Assembly: GCF_027533845.1 (NCBI RefSeq)
Contig: NZ_JAPZVN010000003.1
Coordinates: 186,001 to 250,000, forward strand
Source of the DNA: Streptomyces sp. RPT161
Lineage (GTDB): Bacteria; Actinomycetota; Actinomycetes; Streptomycetales; Streptomycetaceae
Direction of reading: 5' to 3'
Length of the DNA: 64,000 nt
Shown here: positions 50,645-59,354 of the stretch, piece by piece
How positions within the stretch are numbered: position 1 is the first letter of the stretch
How the letters are laid out: the number at the start of each line of letters is the position of its first letter
The notes under the pieces: model-generated
Seen by the model: only the letters and a program-made list of their open reading frames with translations
Told to the model about the DNA's origin: nothing
Databases searched by the model: none
Translations under genes and position numbers: made by a program

Positions 50645-51376
50645 TCAGGTCAGTCGCCTTCTGTCATGGAGGAGTCGGCCGGTGGGCCCGTCCTCGTCCA
50701 GGGTCGCTGCCCACACGACACCGCGTGCGCTTTCACTGGCGGGACGTGCGTCGTCTTCGTCGCCGCGTTCGGGGTGGGTGGCGGTCTCGCCCGGGTCGAC
50801 GGCGTTGACGAGGATGGGCGTGTCCTTCAGTGCCCGAGCCAGCACGGTGGTCAGGACGTTGAGCGTGTGTTTGGCGAAGGAGTGGGCCGGTGCGCGCAGG
50901 CTGGCGCCGAGGTCGAGCCCGGTGGCGATCTGCTGGGCGGAGATGCTGGAGACGTTGACGATGCGGGCGGCGGGGGCGGCTTTCAGCAGAGGCAGCAGTG
51001 ACTGGACCAGACGCCAGGGGCCGACCACGTCGACCTCCAGCGCGGAGCGCACGGCGTCGGGGTCGGCGTCCAGTGCGGACAGCACGGTGAAGTCGACGGC
51101 GTCGGATGCGTTGTTGACCAGGGCGTCCAGGCGGCCGAAGGTCCGGGTGAGGTAGTCGGCGGCCTCGTCCATGCTGGCCGCATCGGTGAGGTCGAGGCGA
51201 AGGGCTGTCGCCTGGTGGCTTTCCTGGCGCAGTTGTGCGGCCAGGGATTCGGCGCGGGAGACGTCGCGCGCGGTGAGGATCACGTGGTAGCCGAGCTCGG
51301 CGAGTTGGCGGGCGACCGCGAAGCCGAGGCCGAGCGGGCGGCTGGTGCCGGTGATGAGCGCGGTCTTCGTCGTCAT
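50645..51376 (-). CDS. SDR-family oxidoreductase with altered catalytic motifs
   Basis: A 243-residue short-chain dehydrogenase by fold. The nucleotide motif is TGTSRPLGLG (residues 9-18) where TGxxxGxG is usual, so one Gly is Pro. LVNNASD is the NNAG motif. VNVSSIS carries the active-site Ser, but the YxxxK motif is HSFAK (165-169): Tyr is His. Reduction may be weak or altered. AAGGAAAACGGC precedes the ATG. It is transcribed with the upstream MFS gene, probably under the divergent TetR gene. Confidence 0.86.
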   Translation of the reverse strand: MTTKTALITGTSRPLGLGFAVARQLAELGYHVILTARDVSRAESLAAQLRQESHQATALRLDLTDAASMDEAADYLTRTFGRLDALVNNASDAVDFTVLSALDADPDAVRSALEVDVVGPWRLVQSLLPLLKAAPAARIVNVSSISAQQIATGLDLGASLRAPAHSFAKHTLNVLTTVLARALKDTPILVNAVDPGETATHPERGDEDDARPASESARGVVWAATLDEDGPTGRLLHDRRRLT

Positions 51377-51468
51377 GCCGTTTTCCTTACGTTGCAGGAA
51401 GGGCCTTGGCGGGTGCTGTTGGTCCGCCCGGCCCAGGGCAGGGAGGATTCCGCTCCCGGAGCCCGGGT

Positions 51469-52872
51469 TCACTCCTGGGCCTGCTGTGAGTGCTTGGGCA
51501 GGAGCCCGACGAGCAGCAGGGTCAGGAAGTACAGGCCGGCGCAGATGGCGAGGATCAGTTGTGCGGCGGCGAAGTAGGAGTGTGCGGAAGGGTGTCCCAC
51601 GCGGGCGAAGAACGCGGTGCCCAGAGCGGCGACGCCGATGGCGTTGGCGAACTGCTGGACGGCGTTGAGCATGCCCGCGCCGGTGCCGACTTCCTCGGCG
51701 GTGGCGTCGCCGAGGATGAAGTCGAACAGCGGGATGAACACCAGGCCCGCGCCGAAACCGGTCAGGAACAGCGACGGTGTCAACTTCCACACCGTGATGC
51801 CGGTGCCCCAGTGGGCGGTGGACCACCACAGGGCGAGCAGGCCGATGACGGCGATGGACAGCCCGATGTGCAGAGCGGCACGCCCCAGCTTCCCCGCGAG
51901 CGTTCCGCCGCCGAGCAGAACGGCGACGGCGGTGCCCAGGGCCCAGGGAATCAGCGTCAGTCCGGTGCGCAGCGGCGTCCAACCCATGCCGAGTTGCAGT
52001 AGCAGGTTGACGACCAGGACGAACGCGCTCAGCGCGCCGTAGAACCCGGCGACGATCATCAGGCCGACCACGAAGCTGCGCTTGCGGAACAGGGACGGTG
52101 CGATGACCGGATGGCTGCTGCGGCGCTCGGAGACGACGAACAGCGCGAGCATCACGACCGAGCCGGCCATCATGGTGTAGGTCCAGGCCGGCCAGTCGAG
52201 TTCGCGTCCCTGGATGAGCGGGATGATCAGCAGGGTGGAGCCGGCGGTGAGCAGGCCCACGCCGGTCAGGTCGAGGCGGGCACCGGGATCCTCGCCGCCA
52301 CGGCGGGGCAGCACGCGCCAGCCGAGCGCGAGGGCGATGACGCCGAAGGGCACGTTGATCAGGAAGATCGAGCGCCACTGGCTGCCGAACAGGTCCAGGT
52401 GCAGCAGCCAGCCGGCGAGGATCGGCCCGCCGACCGTGGCCAGGCCCATGATCGGGCCAAACGGCATCAGCGCCTTGCGCAGGAGTTCAGGCGGGAAGAC
52501 GATCTTCACCAGCGCCATGCCCTGCGGTATCAGCACGGATCCGAACAGGCCCTGCAGCAGTCGCGCGACGATCAGGAAGGCGGGGCTGGGGGCGAGTCCG
52601 CAGGCCAGCGAGGTGAGGGGGAACCCGGCCATACCGATCAGGAACAGTCGGCGGCGGCCGATCAGATCGCCGAGTCGGCCCGAGGTGATCAGACCGAGCG
52701 CGAAGGCCGCGGTGTAGGCGGACAGCACCCACTGCAGGGTCATCGGCCCGCCACCGAGGTCGGCCCGGATGGACGGCCCGGCGAGGTTGGCGACGCTGGA
52801 GTCGATGAGATCCATGATCTCGCCGAGGAAGACGACAACAAGCACGAGCCACGCGGCACGCAGCGGCAGCAC
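51469..52872 (-). CDS. MFS drug exporter, DHA2 (EmrB/QacA) family
   Basis: A 467-residue membrane protein with 14 predicted helices. Motif A is SGRLGDLIGRRRLFLIGMAGF, motif C is GLATVGGPILAGWL (antiporter motif), and the N-terminal FLGEIMDLIDSSVANLAGPSI contains the D-x-x-I/V-x-x-V-A-L-P-like pattern. It would pump hydrophobic compounds out using the proton gradient. The start is a GTG without a clear ribosome-binding site. The divergent TetR gene and three inverted repeats in the spacer suggest drug-inducible expression together with the SDR gene. Confidence 0.92.
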   Translation of the reverse strand: MLPLRAAWLVLVVVFLGEIMDLIDSSVANLAGPSIRADLGGGPMTLQWVLSAYTAAFALGLITSGRLGDLIGRRRLFLIGMAGFPLTSLACGLAPSPAFLIVARLLQGLFGSVLIPQGMALVKIVFPPELLRKALMPFGPIMGLATVGGPILAGWLLHLDLFGSQWRSIFLINVPFGVIALALGWRVLPRRGGEDPGARLDLTGVGLLTAGSTLLIIPLIQGRELDWPAWTYTMMAGSVVMLALFVVSERRSSHPVIAPSLFRKRSFVVGLMIVAGFYGALSAFVLVVNLLLQLGMGWTPLRTGLTLIPWALGTAVAVLLGGGTLAGKLGRAALHIGLSIAVIGLLALWWSTAHWGTGITVWKLTPSLFLTGFGAGLVFIPLFDFILGDATAEEVGTGAGMLNAVQQFANAIGVAALGTAFFARVGHPSAHSYFAAAQLILAICAGLYFLTLLLVGLLPKHSQQAQE

Positions 52873-52899
52873 GGCGTTGACGCCGCCGCGCGAAGAGCA

Positions 52900-52990
52900 C
52901 TGTTCGATAGATACGAACAGTATTCGACACTTAGAACGTTGCTCGCGTCAACCCGAACAACGTTCGCCGCACATGGAACGAGGTTCGTTC
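52900..52990. promoter_or_regulatory. Multiple TetR operators in the MFS/tetR spacer
   Basis: Three inverted repeats built on CGAAC/GTTCG: CTGTTCG-N7-CGAACAG (52900-52920), CGAAC-AAC-GTTCG (52954-52966) and GAACGA-GGT-TCGTTC (52976-52990). The last is 18 bases from the TetR start. They probably bind one TetR protein controlling both directions. Confidence 0.72.
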
Positions 52991-53008
52991 ATCCGGTATG
53001 CTCGGAAC

Positions 53009-53722
53009 ATGCCACCGACACCTCAGCAACGGCGCGCAGCGCGGCACCACCAGTCCGTTCCCGATGTGAGTGCGCCGCCGGCGCGAGGTCGGCGAGCGAA
53101 GCCGATCACTGTGGACGCCGTCGTCGACGCGGCCCTCGACATCGTGGCGCGCGACGGCTACGAGGCCCTGACCATGCGCCGCGTGGCAGCCGCTTTGGAC
53201 ACCGGGCCGGCATCGCTGTACGCCCACGTCGTCAACAAGGACGACCTGGACGAGCTGCTCATCGGCCGCCTGTGCGCCGAGATCGACCTGCCCGAGCCGG
53301 ACCCCGCCGCCTGGCGGGAGCAGATCACCAGCGTCTGCACCCAGATGCGCGACCAGTACCTGCGCTACCCCGGCATCTCCCGGGCCGCGCTCGCTGCCGC
53401 CCCCACCAACGAGGACACGCTGCGCCTCGCCGAAGGCATGCTCGGCATCCTGCTCGCCGGAGGCGTCGCCCCGCAGACCGCCGCCTGGGGCATCGACTCC
53501 CTGACGCTCTACGTCAACGCCTACACCCTTGAGCTCTCCCTGCTGAGCCGCTCCGGCAACGAGTGGGTCGTCAGTCGGGACGAACTGCTGAGCCGGTTCT
53601 CCAACCTGCCCGACACCTTCCCGCAGACCAAGCGCTATGCCGCCGAACTCACCGCAGGAACCGACCACGAACGCTTCGACTTCACCATCGAGCTGATGCT
53701 TGACGGTCTCGCGCCCCGCTGA
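53009..53722 (+). CDS. TetR-family regulator with TetR_C-type ligand domain
   Basis: A 237-residue repressor. An N-terminal basic extension (RRAARHHQSVPDVSAPPARGRRAKP) precedes the helix-turn-helix (VVDAALDIVARDGYEALTMRRVAAALDTGPASLYAHVVNKDDLDELL), in the style of tetracycline-repressor proteins. The C-terminal part (QMRDQYLRYPGISRAALAAAPTNEDTLRLAEGMLGILLAGG) forms the ligand domain. It is divergent from the MFS gene, and ATG 53009 is used. The ligand is likely the exporter's substrate. Confidence 0.92.
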   Translation: MPPTPQQRRAARHHQSVPDVSAPPARGRRAKPITVDAVVDAALDIVARDGYEALTMRRVAAALDTGPASLYAHVVNKDDLDELLIGRLCAEIDLPEPDPAAWREQITSVCTQMRDQYLRYPGISRAALAAAPTNEDTLRLAEGMLGILLAGGVAPQTAAWGIDSLTLYVNAYTLELSLLSRSGNEWVVSRDELLSRFSNLPDTFPQTKRYAAELTAGTDHERFDFTIELMLDGLAPR

Positions 53723-53792
53723 GGCCAGGCGCAGGCAACCTGACTCGTCCCTGGGGTTCCGCGGTCCGCACTCTCTCTGGCACGGCGAGGAG

Positions 53793-54032
53793 TCAGAGTC
53801 GCGCGCCGTCCTCCCCACGTTGCTGGTAGATGGTCTCCGCGTGGCGCCGCAGGACCTCGGCCCACTGACCGGGGTCACGCGCGATCGAGATGCCGCCCGC
53901 CAGCACGTAGAGCTGCCGTTCGTTCAGGGGTTGCTGCGTGTTGGTCGCCGGGTCGACCAGGTCGGCGAGGTTGGTGAGCACTCGCGCGATGTGATCGGCG
54001 TCCTGCCCGTCGAGTTGCACGTTTTCGGCCAT
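53793..54032 (-). CDS. Hypothetical protein, 79 aa
   Basis: Family not recognised. A small soluble acidic helical protein: AENVQLDGQDADHIARVLTNLADLVDPATNTQQPLNERQLYVLAGGISIARDPGQWAEVLRRHAETI. No signal peptide or membrane segment. The composition and codon use (strong G/C third positions) support a real gene. No good ribosome-binding site precedes the ATG. It lies alone, transcribed leftward between the TetR and DUF2795 genes. Confidence 0.6.
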   Translation of the reverse strand: MAENVQLDGQDADHIARVLTNLADLVDPATNTQQPLNERQLYVLAGGISIARDPGQWAEVLRRHAETIYQQRGEDGARL

Positions 54033-54383
54033 GGCCGGGAGCGTAGCGACCAGAGGACACGCAGCGATTCGAACTCCCCCTGGGCCTTGGGCCGTGTGGA
54101 TTACGAGATCGACCGGGAGGCGGCACGGCCGCCGGGCGGGGCCGTATGCCGGATGCCGCCCGAGGAGGAGTAGCCGGCCACCCTGCGGCTTCCACAGCCA
54201 GCGCGCGGGCTGCCACCTACCAAACCGTCGGTACCCGCACGACGTGCGCTCACCAAGCCGCCGGGTCAGGCATACGGGTTGTAATCAGGAAATCGCGGGA
54301 AACATATCGAATAGTCCGCTTTGCTGACGGCGCCGCAAGGGTGCCGGAAGCATCGACGTTCTTCGACGACATCGGAGGTAGGC

Positions 54384-54575
54384 ATGGCACGCCTGAGCCC
54401 CGTCGATCTGCAGAAGGCTCTATCGGGAGCCGACTACCCGAGCGACCGCGAAAAGTTGATGGAGCGCGCCAAGCGTAACCACGCCCCCAAGGAGGTCACG
54501 GAGGAGCTCTCCCACCTGCAGAAGAAGACCTACGAGAACCCCGCCGAAGTGAGCAAGGCCGTATTCGGCGAGTAG
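54384..54575 (+). CDS. DUF2795-family small protein
   Basis: A 63-residue soluble protein of the DUF2795 type: LSPVDLQKALSGADYPSDREKLMERAKRNHAPKEVTEELSHLQKKTYENPAEVSKAVF. This short helical fold is frequent in actinobacteria and often stress-linked. GGAGG lies 7 bases before the ATG. The 340 bases to its left hold no other gene. Function unknown. Confidence 0.8.
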   Translation: MARLSPVDLQKALSGADYPSDREKLMERAKRNHAPKEVTEELSHLQKKTYENPAEVSKAVFGE

Positions 54576-54687
54576 TGCCCACCGACGTACCGTCGCGAAC
54601 GCCGGGCGGGTCCGACGCAGAGGGCAAAGTCGGACCCGCTCGGGACGACCGCCGCCCTCGCCGGACGACCGCAACGGAGAGATCGAT

Positions 54688-55609
54688 GTGGCTGAGGATC
54701 GCACTACCGTCGCGGTGATCACGCACAACCGACGGGCCGAACTGCGCCACACGCTCGATCGCCTGGCGGCGCTTCCGGAACGTCCCACGGCGATCATCTG
54801 CGACAACGCCTCCACGGACGGCACCGCCGAGGCGGTCGCCGAACGACATCCCGATACGGCACTGCTGCGACCAGGCAGGAACCTCGGTGCCTGCGGACGC
54901 AACCTCATCGCCCGCCAGGTGGAAACGCCCTATCTGGCTTTCTGTGACGATGACACCTGGTGGGAGCCCGGTTCGCTCACGACGGCGGCCGACCTCCTCG
55001 AAACCCATCCACGGGTAGCCGCAGTCACCGGTCGGATCCTCGTCCACACTCCAGACTGCGAAGACGGCGGTCCGACACAGCCCTATAGGACCCCATCGTC
55101 GCCGAACTGCGTCACTCCCCCGTGCCCGGACCCGCCCATCTGCCGGGTCCGGCGCTCGGCTCGATCCTCGCGGCTGCCAGCGTCGTGCGCCTGGACGCCT
55201 TCCGCGCGGTGGGAGGCTTCTCCCCCGTCTCTGGCTCGGTGGCGAGGAAGAACTCCTCTCCGCGGACCAGTGCGCGGCCGGGTGGTGGCTGGCCCATGCC
55301 GAAGAACTGGTGGTGCACCACCGCCCGTCACCTGCCCGCGACTCCAGGCTCCGGCGACGCCAGGGGATCCGGAACACGCTGTGGTTCGCCTGGCTGCGCC
55401 GCCCCGTCGGCAGCGCGGTACGGCGCACCGCCTACCTCGCTGCCACCGTGCCCAAGGACACCACCTCACTGCTCGCCTTCTGCGAGGCGGCGGCCGGAAT
55501 GCCCTGGGTGCTGCGCGAGCGGCGGGTCGTGCCCGCCATGGTGGAGCGGTCACTGCGCCTGCTGGAGGCACCACAGAGGTCCTCCCGCGCCCGCCGCTAC
55601 GTGGGCTGA
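54688..55609 (+). pseudogene. Glycosyltransferase family 2 gene with two frameshifts
   Basis: Three frames together make one GT2 protein of about 307 residues. Part 1 (from GTG 54688): VAVITHNRRAELRHTLDRLA, IICDNASTDGTAEAV and AFCDDDTWWEPGSL (DDD metal site) to about 55088. Part 2: DPIVAELRHSPVPGP to FRAVGGFSP (to about 55222). Part 3: LLSADQCAAGWWLAHAEELVVHHRPSP to the stop at 55609. Restoring one G near 55089 and one C in the C-run near 55220 rejoins all three. Both losses are in homopolymers, so a sequencing error is as likely as a true pseudogene. GGAGAG precedes the start. Confidence 0.85.
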
Positions 55610-55788
55610 GGGTCGCACGCTCCTGTGATGCCGTGCCGACCTGGTCGAACTCCACTGCATCTACAGGCGCCGAAGATCCGCCACGACGAGTTGGGGAGAG
55701 CTCAGCGCCGCCATCAACTGCCGCGACACCCGTCCCGGCCTCATGCGTGAGTACGCAAGAGGTGAAGCCAACTGCCCTGTCTCGGGTG

Positions 55789-57561
55789 TCACTCGCGGAC
55801 GGCAGTGGCCACACCGGAGTGGCCCACGTGCCACTGCCGTGCCGCCAATTGAGCCGCCCACATCCGGGCGTAGCGGCCGTCGCGGTCGGCGAGCAGTTCT
55901 GTGTGGGTGCCCCGCTGGGTGACGCTGCCAGCGTCGAGGACGAGGACCTGGTCGGCGCCGACGACGGTGGACAGGCGGTGTGCGATGACGACGACGGTCT
56001 TGCCGGCCACCAGGCGGTCGATCGCTTGCTGCACCACGACTTCTGATTCGGTGTCCAGGGCGGCGGTCGGTTCGTCGAGCAGGATGACGGGGGCGTCCTT
56101 GAGGATGGCCCGGGCGATGGATATCCGCTGGCGTTCACCCCCGGAGAGAGCGGAGCCGATCTCGCCCACGCGTGTCCGGTAGCCCTCCGGGAGGCGGGAG
56201 ACGAAGTCGTGGGCGTTGGCGGCGCGCGCGGCGGCCTCGATCTCAGCGTCGGTGGCGTCCGGGCGGCCCATGGCGATGTTGGCGCGGATGGTGTCGTCGA
56301 AGAGATAGACGTCCTGGAACACGATCGCGATGTGGCGCAGCAACTCGTCCGGTTCCAGCGTGCGCAGGTCGACACCACCGAGGCGGATGGTGCCGTGCTG
56401 CGGGTCGGCGTAGCGGCTGATGAGTTTGGTGATGGTGGTCTTGCCGGAGCCGGACGGGCCGACCAGGGCGGTGAGGCTGCGTTCGGGCACAGCGAAGTCG
56501 ACGCCGTCCAGGGTCGGTTGCTGCTGGCCGTCGTAGGCGAACGTGACATGGTCGAAGCGGATGTCGAAGGCGGTGGGCCGCTGTTCGCCAGGGGCGACGG
56601 GCAGGGGCTGGGTCGCAAGGACATCGTCCACCCTGCGCAGCGCCGCTTCGGACAGCTCGAAAAGCTTGGTCATCACGGCTGCCATGCTGAGCGGTTCGGC
56701 GAAACGGGCGGCGGTGACGACCACGGCGACCAGGACCACCGGGGAGAGCCGCATGCCCAGGGCGAGCGCGGAGCCCAGGGCGACCAGTGCCACGAGGGCG
56801 AGTTGGACGACGAGTTGGGCGCCGGCGACGGGCAGTGCGGCGGACCGGTTGGCTTCGACCTGGGCTTGGTGCTGGTGGGCAAGGACGGGGGTCAGGCGCG
56901 GGGAGTCGGCGCCGGCCTGGCCGGTGGCCTTGAGTACGGGCAGTCCTTGGACGTACTCCACGATGCGGCTGGAGAAGGCGGCGTCGGCCTCGTCCGTCTC
57001 GTGAAAGCCGGAGTTGGAGCGGCGCTGTACCTGGCGCACCAGTGGGAGAGCGGCCAGTGTGGCCGCGGCCAGCACCAGTCCGAGCCGCCAGTCGAGGGCC
57101 AGGACGACCACCCCGAGCACGGCCGGTACGGCGACGAGCTGGATGAAGAGGGTGGAGAGGGAGGAGATGGCGCCAGCCGCGGTGGTGGCGTTGTTGCCGA
57201 CAACAGAGGTGAGGTCGCCGGCCGCCCGGCGGGCTAGCTCCTGCTGCCGCATGGACCGCAGTTTGACGCCGAGCCGGAGCCTGGTGGTGTGGGTGACGAG
57301 GTGCCAGTAGTCGTATGTGAACGCCATCTCGCGGATGCGCAGGGCCGCTTCGACGCAGACCAGGACGGCCAGTGCGCCTACCCAGAGCCAGGCCCGGCCG
57401 GTGCGGACCGGCTCGTGGATCAGCGCGGCGAGCAGCGGGACGAAAGTGGCGTAGGCGGCGGCCTGGACCAGGGAGGCCGCCGCCGAGATCCGCAGGGTGG
57501 CGCGGAACTGCGGGGCGTACGGGCCTGCGGCGGTGAGCATCAGGCGAAGGATCCGCCTCAT
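55789..57561 (-). CDS. ABC half-transporter, YbtQ/IrtB-like (siderophore)
   Basis: A 590-residue fused permease-ATPase. Residues 1-320 hold six membrane helices, and residues 340-590 the nucleotide-binding domain: Walker [15 protein letters not shown], signature LSGGERQRISIARA, Walker B VILLDEPTAALD, H-loop VVIAHRLSTV. It pairs with the adjacent overlapping ABC gene. In siderophore clusters such YbtPQ/IrtAB pairs take iron chelates into the cell despite their exporter fold. The ATG overlaps the upstream ABC stop (ATGA), and the gene is last in the operon. Confidence 0.92.
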   Translation of the reverse strand: MRRILRLMLTAAGPYAPQFRATLRISAAASLVQAAAYATFVPLLAALIHEPVRTGRAWLWVGALAVLVCVEAALRIREMAFTYDYWHLVTHTTRLRLGVKLRSMRQQELARRAAGDLTSVVGNNATTAAGAISSLSTLFIQLVAVPAVLGVVVLALDWRLGLVLAAATLAALPLVRQVQRRSNSGFHETDEADAAFSSRIVEYVQGLPVLKATGQAGADSPRLTPVLAHQHQAQVEANRSAALPVAGAQLVVQLALVALVALGSALALGMRLSPVVLVAVVVTAARFAEPLSMAAVMTKLFELSEAALRRVDDVLATQPLPVAPGEQRPTAFDIRFDHVTFAYDGQQQPTLDGVDFAVPERSLTALVGPSGSGKTTITKLISRYADPQHGTIRLGGVDLRTLEPDELLRHIAIVFQDVYLFDDTIRANIAMGRPDATDAEIEAAARAANAHDFVSRLPEGYRTRVGEIGSALSGGERQRISIARAILKDAPVILLDEPTAALDTESEVVVQQAIDRLVAGKTVVVIAHRLSTVVGADQVLVLDAGSVTQRGTHTELLADRDGRYARMWAAQLAARQWHVGHSGVATAVRE

Positions 57562-59354
57562 CGGCCAGTCTCCAAGGTCGCGGTCTCCAGGTCAGAGGTG
57601 GCCAGACCCCAGCGGGTGGCCTGTTCGTGGCGGGTCCACAGCTGCGCGTAGCGGCTACCGGCGGCGACGAGTTCGGCGTGTCGGCCGCGTTCGGCGACCC
57701 GGCCACCGTCGAGGACCACGATCTGGTCCACGTCGACGATGGTGTTGAGACGGTGGGCGATGATCAGGACGGTCCGGCCCTGGGTGAGCCGGGCGATGGC
57801 CTGTTGGATCGCGGCCTCGTTCTCGGGGTCGGCGAAGGCTGTCGCCTCGTCCAGGATGACGATCGGCGCCTGGGAGAGGATCGCGCGGGCGATGGTGATG
57901 CGCTGGCGCTGTCCGCCGGACAAGAGTGCGCCGCGCTCGCCGACTTGGCTGTCGTAGCCTTCGGGCAGTTCGGTGGTGATGAAGTCGTGGGCTGCGGCGG
58001 CTTCGGCCGCCGCGTGTACCTCGTCATCGGTCGCGTCCGGCCGGGCCAGCCGGATGTTCTCGGCAACGGTGCCGGTGACCAGGAACGGCTCCTGGAACAC
58101 GAGGGCGATGTGCCGGAGCAGGACGTCACTGCGGATCTCCCGCACATCGACGCCGCCGATGCGCACGGAGCCGGACTCGACGTCGTGGAAGCGGGGAATG
58201 AGCCTGGCTACCGTGGACTTGCCGGAGCCGGATGGTCCGACCAGCGCGCACACCGTGCCCGCCGGGATGTCGAGGTCGATCCCGTCGAGCGCCGGGCGAC
58301 CTCGGTCAGAGGCATAGCTGAAGCGGACGCCTGTGAGGGTGATGGCCGAGCCGTTCGGGTCGCGGGGGTGCTCGGGTTCCGGCAGGGCGGGCGCGTCGAG
58401 CAGTTCGGTGATCCGGACGGCCCCGGCTTTGGAGTCGTTGATGTAGTTCGTCAGGTGCATCAGCGGTGCGACGGCTTCGATCGGCATCGCGCCGATCAAC
58501 AGGCCGAGCAGCAGATCGGTGTCGGAGATCCAGCCGGCCGCGCGCATCGGCACCGCGGTGGCCGCGACCAGCAGGAGCGTGGGGAGCGGCACGATGAAGA
58601 GCTTCGTCAGGAGCCCGGAGGGCCGCGAGGTGGCCAGCCATCCGGCGACGGCTTCGGTGAACTCCCCCACCGCGGTGGAGAAACGCCGGAAGGAGCCCCG
58701 GCCGTCGTCGAAGGTCCGAACCACCGGCATGCCCTGGACGAACTCGACCACGGCCGCGGTGACGCTCTCGTTCGCCTGGTTGTAGCGTTCGCGCTGCTGG
58801 GTGTAGTCCCGAGAGAGCAGGGACAGGCAGACCACCGCGATCGGGATGATCAGCAGCACGGCGAGCAGCAGTCGCCACTGCACCACGCCGAGAGCTGTCA
58901 GTGCGGCGAGCGGCTGAGCGACGCCGGAGCCGGCGAACGGCAGGGAGTCGGCGACCACGTTGTGCAGCGACTTGACGTCGTCCTGCACGATCTTCTTGAT
59001 CGGGCCGGAGCCCAGTCGCTGCACTTCGCCCAAGGGCATCCTGGCCAGGGTGTCCGCGAGTTTGCCGCGGAGCACCACTTCGAGTGCGTACGAGGCCTCA
59101 TGGGCGACGTTCTCCGCACGCCATCTGGCGGCGAATGCGGTCACGAGCGCCACCAGCGCGCCCGTAGTCCAGGCGGCGATGCCCGATCGATGGCCGGAGA
59201 GCAGCTCGCCGACGGCGAAGGCCACGCAGACGTAGCCGACCACCGCCGCGACGCCGCCGACCACTGCGAGCAGTGCCGCCCGGCCGAGACGGGCCCGCGT
59301 GGCCGGGGCGAGCGCGACCAGGTCCATTACGCTGCGCAGACCACCCTTGTTCAT
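57558..59354 (-). CDS. ABC half-transporter, YbtP/IrtA-like (siderophore)
   Basis: A 598-residue fused permease-ATPase. Helices lie in residues 20-310, and the ATPase has Walker [15 protein letters not shown], signature [14 protein letters not shown], Walker [21 protein letters not shown] and H-loop [10 protein letters not shown]. It lacks the N-terminal siderophore-interaction (FAD) domain of mycobacterial IrtA, so it is closer to YbtP. Its ATG overlaps the stop of the AMP-ligase gene and its stop overlaps the next ABC start, both by four bases, so all are co-translated. Import of the cluster's own siderophore is the likely role. Confidence 0.93.
   Translation of the reverse strand: MNKGGLRSVMDLVALAPATRARLGRAALLAVVGGVAAVVGYVCVAFAVGELLSGHRSGIAAWTTGALVALVTAFAARWRAENVAHEASYALEVVLRGKLADTLARMPLGEVQRLGSGPIKKIVQDDVKSLHNVVADSLPFAGSGVAQPLAALTALGVVQWRLLLAVLLIIPIAVVCLSLLSRDYTQQRERYNQANESVTAAVVEFVQGMPVVRTFDDGRGSFRRFSTAVGEFTEAVAGWLATSRPSGLLTKLFIVPLPTLLLVAATAVPMRAAGWISDTDLLLGLLIGAMPIEAVAPLMHLTNYINDSKAGAVRITELLDAPALPEPEHPRDPNGSAITLTGVRFSYASDRGRPALDGIDLDIPAGTVCALVGPSGSGKSTVARLIPRFHDVESGSVRIGGVDVREIRSDVLLRHIALVFQEPFLVTGTVAENIRLARPDATDDEVHAAAEAAAAHDFITTELPEGYDSQVGERGALLSGGQRQRITIARAILSQAPIVILDEATAFADPENEAAIQQAIARLTQGRTVLIIAHRLNTIVDVDQIVVLDGGRVAERGRHAELVAAGSRYAQLWTRHEQATRWGLATSDLETATLETGR

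Noticed and set aside
52111-53532. A 473-codon plus-strand frame opposite the MFS gene
   Set aside because: Shadow frame: its sequence is low in hydrophobic structure and reads across the operator region into the TetR gene in the wrong frame.
54063-54090. A tRNA-like GATTCGAAC T-loop sequence
   Set aside because: The flanks do not pair as a T-stem and no acceptor, D or anticodon arms can be found on either strand.
55610-55788. Iron box (TTAGGTTAGGCT-type, DmdR/IdeR) near the siderophore genes
   Set aside because: None seen here or in the short spacers; the operon promoter is probably beyond the right edge, so iron control cannot be judged.
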